Counted from the stretch's first letter, positions 12,901-22,802 are shown. The stretch: 64,000 nucleotides of DNA from Ariolimax columbianus (GCA_036924085.1 JAVGWX010000002.1:89754441-89818440); one strand, 5' to 3'. Numbers and translations are program-made. The notes: a model not told the origin generated them from the letters alone.

Positions 12901-14440
12901 TTCACTTGGTGCCGTGCAAGTAGTAAAGAACCAATCAAGGCATCGACTTCTCATAACTGGTGGCTCCAGAACTGGAAAGAATTCACTTTGAAAGTGAAGA
13001 AGGAACGGTTCACTTGGTGCCGTGCAAGTAGTAAAGAACCAATCAAGGCATCAACTTCTCATAACTGGTGGCTCCAGAACTGGAAAGAATTCACTTTGAA
13101 AGTGAAGAAGGAACAGTTCACTTGGTGCCGTGCAAGTAGTAAAGAACCAATCAAGGCATTAACTTCTCATAACTGGTGGCTCCAGAACTGGAAAGAATTC
13201 ACTTTGAAAGTGAAGAAAGAACAGTTCACTTGGTGTCGTGCAAGTAGTAAAGAACCAATCAAGGCATCGACTTCTCATAACTGGTGGCTCCAGAACTGGA
13301 AAGAATTCACTTTGAAAGTGAAGATGGAACGGTTCACTTGGTGCCGTGCAAGTAGTAAAGAACCAATGAAGGCATCAACTTCTCATAACTGGTGGCTCCA
13401 GAACTGGAAAGAATTCACTTTGAAAGTGAAGAAGGAACAGTTCACTTGGTGCCGTGCAAGTAGTAAAGAACCAATCAAGGCATCAACTTCTCATAACTGG
13501 TGGCTCCAGAACTGGAAAGAATTCACTTTGAAAGTGAAGAAAGAACAGTTCACTTGGTGTCGTGCAAGTAGTAAAGAACCAATCGAGGCATCAACTTCTC
13601 ATAACTGGTGGCTCCAGAACTGGAAAGAATTCACTTTGAAAGTGAAGAAGGAACGGTTCACTTGGTGCCGTGCAAGTAGTAAAGAACCAATCAAGGCATC
13701 AACTTCTCATAACTGGTAGCTCCAGAACTGGAAAGAATTCACTTTGAAAGTGAAGAAGGAACGGTTCACTTGGTGCCGTGCAAATAGTAAAGAACCAATC
13801 AAGGCATCAACTTCTCATAACTGGTGGCCCCAGAACTGGGAAGAACTCACTTTGAAAGTGACGAAGGAACAGTTCACTTGGTGCCGTGCAAGTAGTAAAG
13901 AACCAATCAAGGCATCAACTTCTCATAACTGGTAGCTCCAGAACTGGAAAGAATTCACTTTGAAAGTGAAGAAGGAACGGTTCACTTGGAGCCGTGCAAG
14001 TAGTAAAGAACCAATCAAGGCATCAACTTCTCATAACTGGTGGCCTCAGAACTGGAAAGAACTCACTTTGAAAGTGACGAAGGAACAGTTCACTTGGTGC
14101 CGTGCAAGTAGTAAAGAACCAATCAAGGCATCAACTTCTCATAACTGGTAGCTCCAGAACTGGAAAGAATTCACTTTGAAAGTGAAGAAGGAACGGTTCA
14201 CTTGGTGCCGTGCAAGTAGTAAAGAACCAATCAAGGCATCAACTTCTCATAACTGGTGGCTCCAGAACTGGAAAGAATTCACTTTGAAAGTGAAGAAGGA
14301 ACAGTTCACTTGGTGCCGTGCAAGTAGTAAAGAACCAATCAAGGCATCAACTTCTCATAACTGGTGGCTCCAGAACTGGAAAGAATTCACTTTGAAAGTG
14401 AAGAAGGAACAGTTCACTTGATGCCGTGCAAGTAGTAAAG
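3958..14440. repeat. 108-bp satellite array, about 97 monomers, with higher-order structure
   Basis: Perfectly phased 108-bp monomers, nearly all carrying an EcoRI site (for example GAATTC at 4,209 and 4,317). Each monomer has TTCACTTTGAAAGTGAA, an inverted repeat with 8-bp arms, followed by a third arm TTCACTT. Monomer types are distinguishable: AATTCAC...GAAGAAGG, AACTCAC...GACGAAGG, AATTCCC, and an 8-bp-deleted 100-bp type in which GGCTCCAGAACTGG becomes GGCTGG. The period of 36 codons keeps one frame open for up to 443 codons (5,290-6,621). The 100-bp monomers and TGG to TAG changes break it, and the common variants are non-synonymous (I/M, Q/R, K/T, F/L), so I treat it as non-coding. Confidence 0.97.
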
Positions 14441-14969
14441 AACCAAGCAAGATCAGTGCACACTGCAGGACTTATCATCGCTCCACCCGATCCTGAAACT
14501 TCCAGCTCAGAAAGACGGTACTATTCTCAACATTCTCTTAGTATAAATAAAAACGTGTACCGACTTTTACCGACTTGTACCGACTTGTACCGACACACCT
14601 CATATTCACATTATCATCTTCAGCGTCAGTCCGGCAGATGTGCCGTATGCGAGTAAGCCAACAATATTCTGTATGCGTCCCGAACTTATGCAAAGCTTTA
14701 CCAATGCGGGCCTAGGTTTGTGGTTATTCAATCTCGCCATCGTATAGGCGGCGACCCCGTAGACGTGTAAGGCATACGGCCATCTAAACGTTTATCCACG
14801 TGTCCAGCTGTTGCCAGGCATGCGTACAACGTGTCCGGCCGATATTGATTCTCCAACAACGTCCCAAAACAAAGTTTGATGTCCAATTTCTTCGTTCCGG
14901 ATCTTATCCCGTACTGCAATTTTTAGTACGCGCCAAAAATATAGTTTAAAATAAAACAAAAACATTTAC
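14441..14969. other. Unassigned; short TTGTACCGAC repeats
   Basis: Right flank of the satellite. Holds about four copies of a 10-11-bp motif (TTGTACCGAC and variants) at about 14,555-14,595. Otherwise nothing recognised on either strand. Confidence 0.5.
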
Positions 14970-15660
14970 TTATTCTTTACTTTCTTTTTGACCAGCGTTT
15001 TTTAAGCGACATGTCAAGAAGCGGTTTCTTGTCCGGGCCCCGAGTATGTGCGTCGTGCATGGGAGCTTTCCTGCTTCTGTTATTAATGTTTTCCACCTTT
15101 TCCGTGGTCGGCCTTTGGCTCTGTGTCCGTTATATTGGTGTATCATTGCTTTCTGAGGGACACTATCTAGTGTTTTGCATGTCACGTGGCCGAACCATTT
15201 GGTTTGCTGTCCCTTGATGAGATCTAGCACTTGTGTTGTAGTTATGTGTTTCCTAATATCTTCGTTTCACATTAATTCTTGATACTCCAAGCATTCTGTA
15301 CAGACATTTCATCTTTGTTGTTACGATGTTTTATTTTTGTTTGTTTATGTCTCATTCTGGCACTGATAGCACAATGTGGGTAGGCAATATTATATTGCAA
15401 AGCGTTCTTTTTGTATCCATTGTCACGTGCTTACATTGTAAAATCGGGGACATTTGCCCAAGGATTTTACTGACTTTATTACATTTATCTGGATTTCAGT
15501 GTTGCCTTTGCCATCTGCTGAGATTATGTTACCCAGGTACGTGAGATTTTTTACCTGTTTTACTTGTTGTTTTTGTATTAATATTTACTTTTTTCTCTAT
15601 TTTACGTGCGCGTTGTTCTTCTTCCGTTTCGTTCAGTGTGTTTGATAAAGCGGACTCGAT
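14970..15660 (-). pseudogene. LINE reverse transcriptase C-terminal relic
   Basis: Minus-strand remnant of the region downstream of the reverse transcriptase palm. Conceptual pieces in order are TYLGNIISADGKGNTEIQ (about 15,545-15,490), TLCNTILLPTLCY (about 15,400), ECLEYQELM (about 15,290), NEDIRKHITT, then TKWFGHV (about 15,200) and GRPRKRW (about 15,115), ending at a stop near 14,970. These match the usual order YLG, ILLPTLxYG, RNEDIR, WFGHV, GRPRKRW in such ORFs. At least two frameshifts and a stop separate the pieces. The upstream palm motif FADD is absent, so the copy is 5' truncated. Confidence 0.75.
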
Positions 15661-15817
15661 ATACAGTGTATTATTCCTTACGGCACGGTGCATCCGACTT
15701 CAGCACCCGTTATAAAATAGGTTGAGTTCCCAATTGAGGACGACCTTGCTAAATCCGATCATATGCATGTTTATATTGTGAGTCACACTAACATCTTCAC
15801 AAGGTAAGTTTAATAAT

Positions 15818-17237
15818 GTTGCCTCAATCATTCTTTCTGTCAATCTTCTTCTTCTTCTTCTTCTTCTTCTTCTTCTTCTTCTTCGTACGCAGTCAGACAG
15901 TAACCATTATTTTTTCGAAAAAAGCAGCGGTCATCCTGAGGCTGTTGACACTGCAATAGAGCTTGTCTAGTGTTGTCACTGGTGATGGCCACATCTGCTT
16001 TCTCTGATCCTCGTATGTCGGGCAGTTTTGCAGCAAATGCTCAGCGGTCATTTTCCCGGTACCACACGAGCATTCGTCGGTGCCACCTATGTTCAATTTG
16101 TTGAATAGGTGGTACCTCAGTCTATTGTGGCCAGTGCGAAGTCTGAAGACCACGACCTGCTCTCTTCTGTTCAACTGGTAATAGGCATCGTTTTTGGTGT
16201 AGCCAGTATGTTCGGTTTCCCATTTGGTCATGTATCTAGCTCTAATAAGCCGTTTTGACTCTTCGTATGTCATACTAGTATCTGATTGTGGTAGTTTTGC
16301 ACCTTCTTTCGCCAGTTTGTCTGCCTCCTCGTTGCCTTGGATGTTGCAGTGAGATGGAACCCACTGCACCACTACCATTTTTGGTGCAGCCTGCTGGCAT
16401 AGTTGACAGAGTAGTGCTCTTAAATCATTAAGTTCAGTTTTTTTCTGGCTTTTTAGTGCTGTGACTACGGCCAGAGCATCTGTAAGCAGGACTATGTGGC
16501 TTTCATTTCTTTTACCTGTCACCATTTCTTCCCCTGCCGCCCTCAGTGCCTCTGCCGCCGCTCTGAAATTGCTTGTGTATTTTCCAGTAGCGAATGAAAG
16601 TGTTATTTTTCTGCCATTTGGTAGGCTCAGGAATGCTCCTGCCCCTCCGTTCTGCGTTGTATTTGTTACGGAACCGTAAGTGTATGCATGGGTCCAGTCC
16701 ATGCTTGGGTAGTTTTCCGTTATGTAATTCAGGGTAGAATCTCTTCTTTCTTTTTCAGACTGGCAGTTTTTGTTTCCAATACCTGGTATATTTTCTACCA
16801 CCTCTGGAAATATATGCTGCCTCCAGGTAGGTTTTCGTACAGTAGGGATGGGCTTTGGTGTTAGTGCGTTCATAGGGTTTTCGTGCATCTTTGCTTTGGC
16901 TATTTCTGCAAAGTTTCTTCGCTTTAGTTTCCCATTTCCGAAATTGTTTAGTCACTGGTGCATTGGATGGTCAGTCAGTCTTCTGAGTTTCTCTGATTGC
17001 AGCTGGGCTCTGCAGTCTCTTCTGTTGGTCATGGATTGCAGTTTTGTAATCTTTTCAAGTTCTACAATTGGCGTTGACTTCATGCCTCCTGTTATAACTC
17101 TCATGGCTTGGTTTTGGAGTTTGCTAACTTTATCGAAGTTCGCCTTTGCTGCTGTTGTCCATGCCGCAATGCCATACTCGAGAACTGGTTCTTTCTGTCA
17201 ATCAAAACGTGTTGCCTCAATCATTCTTTCTGTCAAT
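15818..17237 (-). mobile_element. 5'-truncated LINE insertion with 27-bp target site duplication
   Basis: A perfect 27-bp direct repeat flanks the element: 15,818-15,844 and 17,211-17,237. Between them, on the minus strand, are the end of a reverse transcriptase, an RNase H and a (GAA)n tail (15,845-15,885 as CTT on plus). At the 5' junction a further 20 bp (17,191-17,210) repeat target sequence found at 17,225-17,244, which looks like filler copied during second-strand resolution. Together these are a textbook target-primed insertion. The intact duplication suggests it is young, although the ORF is already damaged. Confidence 0.9.
15893..17190 (-). pseudogene. LINE ORF2 C-terminus: RT tail, RNase H and Cys knuckle
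   Basis: About 430 codons in one frame with a single TGA at 16,952-16,954. The N-terminal part reads LEYGIAAWTTAAKANFDKV and LQNQAMRVITGG, the post-palm region of LINE reverse transcriptases. The longest uninterrupted part (16,888-15,893) is an RNase H: HAYTYGS (the first catalytic Asp of YTDGS is Tyr, codon 16,676-16,678), AEALRAA, LLTDALAV, WVPSHCNIQGNEEADKLA, then RLRTGHNRLRYHLF and ECSCGTGKMTAEHLLQNCPTY. Three of the four catalytic acidic residues remain. RNase H would help strand synthesis during retrotransposition. Jockey-like affinity is likely but not proven. Confidence 0.88.
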
Positions 17238-17560
17238 CAAAACGTGTTCACCATTCTGTGGAGTATTTGTCTTAAAAAATACACTCAAGTAAATAAATGA
17301 TGTTCTGTTCGTATCTAGTGAAGCTTTGGTGGCTTACAGTTTATAAAGAATGAGTCAGCCGGCCCCATGTACTTAGTCCTTAGTTTCTGCTTAGATCATG
17401 CATTCCAGGTTACAGTTATTATTGTTTGCTCTATTTTGAGGCCCCGGTAATTATTCCGACGATTCATCATCCACTATTCTAGAAAGGCCAGTTTCGACAC
17501 GTGCAAAGAAGCGTTTGAGGCGGATTATCGGAGTGATCTGGACAGATAGACTCCCAACAT
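17238..17560. other. No recognisable feature
   Basis: The flank beyond the LINE target duplication. I see no coding motif or repeat shared with the window. Confidence 0.45.
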
Positions 17561-17561
17561 G

Positions 17562-17870
17562 AAGACCTTCTTCTTCTTCTTCTTCGTTCGTTCTCAATCT
17601 CCCTCTACCAAACCCTGAAAGGGCTTAAGTAGCAGAATGTAGTCCAGAGAACGGAATGCGTTGTGTCGTAGCTTGACTGCGATATTTGCACCTTTCGGTA
17701 CAACCCATCCGACTTCAGCAAGCATTTTTTGAGTACCAGGTTAGCATTCCCTTTTCGATCCCTTCTCCTTATCCAGTCTGTCTTGCTGCAGCCTGTTATC
17801 CAGGATCACGGCGTGGAGGTGTGGAAGGGTCTTGGCAGCTCTGGTTCGCTAGCAGTCAGCTATGGGTTCT
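17562..17870 (-). repeat. Dispersed repeat family A, copy 2
   Basis: Full-looking copy ending on the minus strand in GAGATTGAGAACGAACG followed by (GAA)5-6. It is joined at its 5' side, without spacer, to an RNase H fragment (17,866-17,975). Confidence 0.8.
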
Positions 17871-17975
17871 GCAGCAGATGTTCAGCGGTCATTTTACCAG
17901 TACCGCACGGGCATTCGTCGGTACACCCTATCTTCAATTTGTTGAATAGGTGGTACCTCAGTCTGTTGTGTGCCA
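17866..17975 (-). pseudogene. RNase H Cys-knuckle fragment fused to family A
   Basis: Minus strand reads NRLRYHLFNKLKIG, then ECPCGTGKMTAEHLLQN. This is nearly identical to the same segment of the LINE at 16.0-16.15 kb. The match stops at CTGCTGCAGAAC and continues directly as family A sequence (CCATAGCTGACTGC), so the unit is a chimera of a LINE piece and family A with one shared tail. Confidence 0.8.
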
Positions 17976-18139
17976 GGCTTATAAATTAAAACACTTTATA
18001 ATAACCTATTTCGAATTATTACACGGACCAGTAAGAAATCTATAGCAATGTCTCTTATGCGAATAGCCGCACATTGTGCTAGTGTCCAGCCTTCCATCAT
18101 GGATTTTCAATAGTTTTTACATTGCTTTTGTTGATGTAG

Positions 18140-18333
18140 AAGCCATGCGTACGGAGTTAATTTAACAACTGACAACGTTTATTTCGTGGTTGATTACAGT
18201 GACTCTTCTTACTTACCGAGGCGTACTTAAGAAGGTGCACCCGGGTCCTCCTGGAGTTTACCGCCAAGAGAATTTATGTTGTATCCCCACCTTGTTGGCA
18301 AGGCTCCTGTGGTGCTGCTTGTTTCCACGAGGA
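18140..18333 (-). repeat. Family B-related fragment, left of the 25-bp array
   Basis: Shares TTTATTTCGTGG, GAGGCGTACTTAAGAAGG, GGGTCCTCCTGGAG and CCACCTTGTTGGC with other B-like copies (19.0, 28.7, 29.3 and 28.1 kb). The array begins inside or at the edge of this fragment. Confidence 0.6.
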
Positions 18334-18976
18334 TGAGTGGTGGAATCTTGGACGAGGATGTGTGGTGGAATCTTGGACGAGGATGTGTGGTGGAATCTTG
18401 GACGAGGATGTGGGGTGGAATCTTGGACGAGAATGAGGGGTGGAATCTTGGACGAGGATGTGTGGTGGAATCTTGGACGAGAATGAGGGGTGGAATCTTG
18501 GACGAGGATGTGTGGTGGAATCTTGGACGAGGATGAGGAGTGGAATCTTGGACGAGGATGTGTGGTGGAATCTTGGACGAGGATGAGGAGTGGAATCTTG
18601 GACGAGGATGTGTGGTGGAATTTTGGACGAGAGTGAGGGGTGGAATCTTGGACGAGGATGTGTGGTGGAATCTTGGACGAGGATGTGTGGTGGAATCTTG
18701 GACGAGGATGTGTGGTGGAATCTTGGACGAGGATGTGGGGTGGAATCTTGGACGAGGATGTGGGGTGGAATCTTGGACGAGGATGAAGAATGGAATCTTG
18801 GACGAGGATGTGTGGTGGAATTTTGGACGAGAGTGAGGGGTGGAATCTTGGACCAGGATGTGTGGTGGAATCTTGGACGAGGATGTGTGGTGGAATATTG
18901 GACGAGGATGTGTGGTGGAATCTTGGACGAGGATGTGGGGTGGAATCTTGGACGAGGATGTGGGGTGGAATCTTGA
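18334..18976. repeat. 25-bp minisatellite, about 26 units
   Basis: Unit GGACGAGGATGTGTGGTGG plus AATCTT, with a few variants (GAGGGG, GAGGAG, AATTTT). Several frames on both strands are open through the array (up to about 250 codons on the minus strand) simply because the unit contains no stop. Not a gene. Confidence 0.95.
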
Positions 18977-18989
18977 TCTGAGGTTGGCT

Positions 18990-19115
18990 CTTGCTTGTTG
19001 TTGTTAAAAGAAGCCACTCTTATTGAGTTCATTTCTATCTAGGCAACATTACTTTCGTGGCAGTTACAGTGAATCTTCATGTGATCACCAGACGTACTTG
19101 AGAAGGTACACATAG
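18990..19115 (-). repeat. Family B-related fragment, right of the 25-bp array
   Basis: Starts with TTGTTGTTGTTAAAAG next to the array, then TTTCGTGGCAGTTACAGTG and CAGACGTACTTGAGAAGG. It is a direct partial copy of the fragment left of the array. Confidence 0.6.
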
Positions 19116-19168
19116 ATACGAAAGAATATAGTAGAATCCGAGGCCTATTTGTAAAAATAATAATAATT

Positions 19169-19415
19169 ATGGAGACGGCGTGGACTAGAGGTTAAGTGGC
19201 ACGGCTCAGAAACCGAACGTGCTGGGTTCGATCCCCATCACGGCACCGGCAGTTATCCAGGGGAAGCAAAACCCTTAGAAAATATAGGAGGAAGCAGACC
19301 ATTACATAAAATGCATGCTGAAATGGGATGCACTGGGCCGACATGCGCAAAATAAAAACCACAGTGCAAAGCATACCGCCTTGCGGATTAGAGAAATAAG
19401 CTAAACGCCAAAAAA
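19169..19415 (+). mobile_element. SINE-1, tRNA-derived, full-looking copy
   Basis: The head carries a Pol III A-box-like TGGACTAGAGG and a perfect B box in GGGTTCGATCCCC. The body includes AGGAGGAAGCAGACC and ACATAAAATGCA, ending GATTAGAGAAATAAG and an A-rich tail. The same element lies at 46,561-46,778 (minus), and its head recurs at 61,968-62,045. Confidence 0.88.
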
Positions 19416-19471
19416 AATATATGAAAAATAAAAAATATTATAATGATAATCATGATAATTCTAATAATATA

Positions 19472-19482
19472 TATATGTATGT

Positions 19483-19513
<31 letters not shown>

Positions 19514-19605
19514 CGTGTGTGTGTGTGTATGTGTGTGTGTGTGTGTGTGCGTGCGTGCGTGCGTGTGTGTGTGCGTGCGTGCGCGCGAGCGAGTGAGTGA
19601 GTGAA
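19472..19605. repeat. (TG)n-rich microsatellite
   Basis: Interrupted TG/TATG/CGTG tract; alternating purine-pyrimidine, so Z-DNA prone. Confidence 0.9.
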
Positions 19606-19830
19606 ACTGAGGTTTTTCGGGGACATCAAGCGTCATGATGGACTGGAAAAAGCAGTTCTAGGGGGCGTTGTTCCTGGAAGGCGAGAAGCAGACCAAGTCG
19701 TAGATGGACACAAGACATCAAGGACACCTTAAACATTAACGTGGAGTTGACTGACTGCTGATCGAGATTTTGATCTAATGGCCCTGGTGAGAGCGACTTT
19801 CTGATAAAGGACATGGTCCAAGATGGTGAT
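19605..19830 (+). pseudogene. LINE RT C-terminal relic
   Basis: Frameshifted plus-strand pieces FGDIKRHDGLEKAVL, GVVPGRR, RRWTQDIKDTLNI and DRDFDLMALVRATF fit the extreme C-terminus of LINE ORFs (FGHV-x-R-x-x-GLE, GRPRRRW, DR-x-x-W-R). No catalytic region is present. Confidence 0.65.
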
Positions 19831-19904
19831 TAACATTATTAACATTTTTGTTTTGGTTTCGTTGACCAGTTACGTCCATCGACCACTGTCACGGCCACGG
19901 GCTG

Positions 19905-20450
19905 CAGCAAAACATGACACTCTATGTTGCAATCCTCATTGAACGTCTAATACTGGACCACGTGAATGGCTCCGAGACCTGGACTCTGCAAAAAAGCGAC
20001 ACCTCGAGACTTGAGGCTTTCCATTTGCGAAATAAACGACACATCCTTGGCATTCGTTGGTACGATTTTGTCCGGAATGTAGACGTTTCTGCAAAGACAC
20101 ATCTCCCCCTGTCTCGGTTATTCTGGAACGTCGCCGCATTTCCATGTAGGTCATGTTGTCCGACTGCACAAGAAGGTCTCAGCTCACCAGACATTTCCCT
20201 GTAGGTCATGTTGTCCGACTGGACAAGGAGGTCCCAGCTCACCAGATTCTTCAAAAGACAGTCAACAGTGCAAACGGCCCCCACCCTGCTGGCTGGAAGC
20301 GCCGGAGAGGTCGTCCCCGAAACACGTGACTTCAACAGGTAGCGGCTTCCCCATATGCCATATGCCTTAGAGAAGGCCTGGCAGCACGCAGTTACACCTG
20401 GACATGGTAGTGTTCATCCGACACAACGGGCCTCAGACGCCTAAGCGAAC
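19905..20450 (+). pseudogene. LINE RT C-terminal relic with 55-bp internal duplication
   Basis: Plus strand reads NGSETWTLQKSDTSRLEAF, NKRHILGIRWYDFVRNVDV, then after frameshifts GHVVRL-like text, AGWKRRRGRP and RNT. This is the usual GSETWT, R-x-LGI-x-W, RGRP order of LINE C-termini. A 55-bp segment containing the GHV region is present twice in tandem (starts 20,137 and 20,192). No palm motifs; truncated and dead. Confidence 0.8.
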
Positions 20451-20699
20451 ATTGTTGTTGTTGTTGTTGTCCAATATCCCCTTATGAAGTCCTGGCGTCC
20501 TGTGGTTTTATGGTAAATGTGTCTGTTTATCGTGGCACAGAAAACAGGTTGCACTAGTCTGGCTAGGGGGTAGGGTTAGACGAGAAAAGGTAAACCCCGT
20601 ACTAAAAAAAGTAAGCAACCGTCGGATATGATAGACAAAACAATGGTCAGACACCGATGCCTCGCTGTAAACTTTGACACGTCACGACATCCATTTTCA

Positions 20700-20900
20700 G
20701 GACGAACGCCGATGAAGAATAGGAAGAAGCAGAAGACGAAGAGGAAAAAGACAACGAAGACAGCTTGACGAAAAGCCATAGATGCCGAAATAGAATCACT
20801 GCATGCCAGGTGAAGCGGAAGGAGTTTGTTGCTGCCCTCAAAGAAGCCACATTACGCGACAGTCCTTATCCAGTAATTTCACCAGGGGTCTAAGAAGCTG
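20700..20900 (+). pseudogene. Short LINE C-terminal fragment (weak)
   Basis: Reads KRKEFVAALKEATLRDS, resembling the W-R-x-FVAAL-K ending at 43.7 kb (EFVAALKNVKDD) and in the 27.4-kb repeats. Too short to assign further. Confidence 0.45.
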
Positions 20901-21063
20901 AAGACAATATGGTCTAGAATTTGTTTAGGACCATAATCGCCCATAGTCAGCTCCTTCCTGTGGCTTGTGGATTTCCTGGTGTGCTGAAGAATTATGTGAT
21001 AGTCAGACAACTAAATCTACATTTTAAAAGTAGATTTTCGTGTATGTTTTGTTTAATCTATTA

Positions 21064-21165
21064 TGACGGAGAGAGAGAAAGAGAGAGAGAGAGAGAGAAG
21101 AGAGAGAGAGACACACACACAGAGAAAGAGAGAGAGAGAGACAGAAGGAAGGCGAGTAGGGAACG
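21064..21165. repeat. (GA)n purine tract
   Basis: GAGAGA-dominated tract with ACACAC and AGAAAG interruptions, on the plus strand, followed about 80 bp later by the long pyrimidine tract. Confidence 0.9.
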
Positions 21166-21241
21166 AATGTCCGATCTGGAAGTGCTGTGGTAGGCCAAGG
21201 CCATTTGAATGTGTTCATAAAGTGAAAGAGAAATGCGTAGA

Positions 21242-21890
21242 CGTAACGATCTCTCTCTTTGATTCTTTCCCTTTTCTGCGTCCCCTCTATGTCAAACCCT
21301 CTCTTCTCTTCCCCCTCCCTTTTCTCCACTCCCCCTTTCCCTCCCCTCTAACACATTTCTCTTACCTCTCTCTCCCTATCTTTCCAAATCCTCCTTTCTT
21401 CTCTCCTTCACTCTGCCCTCTCTATTTCTCCATCCCTCTCTCTTACCCACTGTGCCTCTCTACCTCTATCCCCTCTCTCACTCTCTGTCCCTCTCTATCA
21501 CTCTCTCTCTCTGTCTTGTCCTTCAGCTTTCCTTCCTTTCTCGCCCTTTCTCTAGATCCCTCTCTCACCCCCTCTCTCACTCTCTCTCTCGCACTCTGAA
21601 CATTTCTCCTCTCCATTCCTTCCTCTCTTGTCTCTTTCTCCCCCCTCTCTTTCTCCTTCTCTCCCACTCTTCTTTCTCTCCCTCTATCCTCTCTCACTCC
21701 CCCAGTTGCACTATACTTCTTCGCCCCCTTCCCCTATCTCTCTCACCCTCTATATTTTCTCTCTTCTTCACTGCTATCTTCTCTCTATCTATCTCTCACC
21801 TTCCCTCTTTCCCTCTGTTCTCCCCTCTCCGCCCTTCTCTCTTTTTCTCTCCCCTTCTCTTTCTCACTTTATACAACTACTCACTTACAC
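21242..21890. repeat. 650-bp polypyrimidine tract (CTCTCC/CCCTCT)
   Basis: Plus strand is almost purely C and T, with only scattered purines. Frames are open in it on both strands because of composition. Together with the upstream GA tract it has self-complementary potential and H-DNA potential. Confidence 0.9.
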
Positions 21891-22438
21891 CTATCAGCTG
21901 TTCACGCCTAACAGCACACCTGAGGGAATATCCAATGACCCCCATGAAATAGACCGACCCACCTACATAACGAGAACGGAGAGAAGTGAGTAAAAGAACA
22001 GCTGTAGATGGATTTTCCCTTCTTCTTAAGCTCTGGCATGTTTCAACGACCCGACCTATGGCTGGTCCTTTGTTGCGGTGCCCTGGCGTCTGGTCTGTGG
22101 GCATCGAACGCTTCCAGTTCTGGACTGGGCTGTGTGTGTAAGACAGGGCGGCTTCTCAGAAAGTCCTCTTCTATACTCTCTGTGACAGTGTACTGTGTAA
22201 TAGCAAACACGAGTCTGAGTGGTTTTCGGAAAGGGTTCTGAGTGTGACGAGAATAGGCCCACTGCCACGCTGAAGGATTAAAGTAAAAGGCGGCTGGTAG
22301 TTGTCTAGCCGCTTTAAAGGGAAAGACCAGATAGCAGAGGGGATAATTGCACCACTGCTGCACTGGTGGAAATGGTAAGTCGGGATTGATAGTCTGTCTA
22401 AACACCACTCCCACCCTCCCCTATTTCCTCCACCAGGA
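21891..22438. other. No recognisable feature
   Basis: A 123-codon minus-strand open frame (22,414-22,043) has no motif that I recognise and no supporting start context or splice signals. Confidence 0.45.
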
Positions 22439-22439
22439 T

Positions 22440-22800
22440 AGAAGATGGCTTGGCTTGGCTTCGTTCATTCTCAATCTCCCACTACCAAACACTGAAAGGG
22501 CTCACGTAGCAGAATGTAGTCCAGAGAACAGAATGCGTTGTGTCGTAGTTTACAGCTTGACCGCGACATTTGCACCTTTAGGTCCAACACATCTGACTTC
22601 AGCAAGCATTTTTTTAGTACCGGGTTAGCCTTTCCTCTTCGATCCCTTCTCCTTAGCCAGCCTGCCCTGCTGGAGCCTGTTATCCAGGATCACCGCAGGG
22701 AGGTGTAGAAGGGTCTTGGCAGCTCTGGTTCGCTGGCCCTGACGCTAGCAGTCAGCTATGGGTCTCTGACCACTGCAGCTCACGCGCTGCTCAGCATCTT
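22440..22800 (-). repeat. Dispersed repeat family A, copy 3
   Basis: Longest copy, extending 5' on the minus strand through CCATAGCTGACTGCTAGCG to GAGCTGCAGTGGTCAG. Its tail is GAACGAAGCCAAGCCAAGCC rather than (GAA)n, as in copy 1, so the family has two tail types. Confidence 0.8.
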
Positions 22801-22802
22801 GA

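Noticed and set aside
22043..22414. 123-codon minus-strand frame as a gene
   Set aside because: No recognisable motif, no splice or start context, and the length is expected by chance in this amount of sequence.
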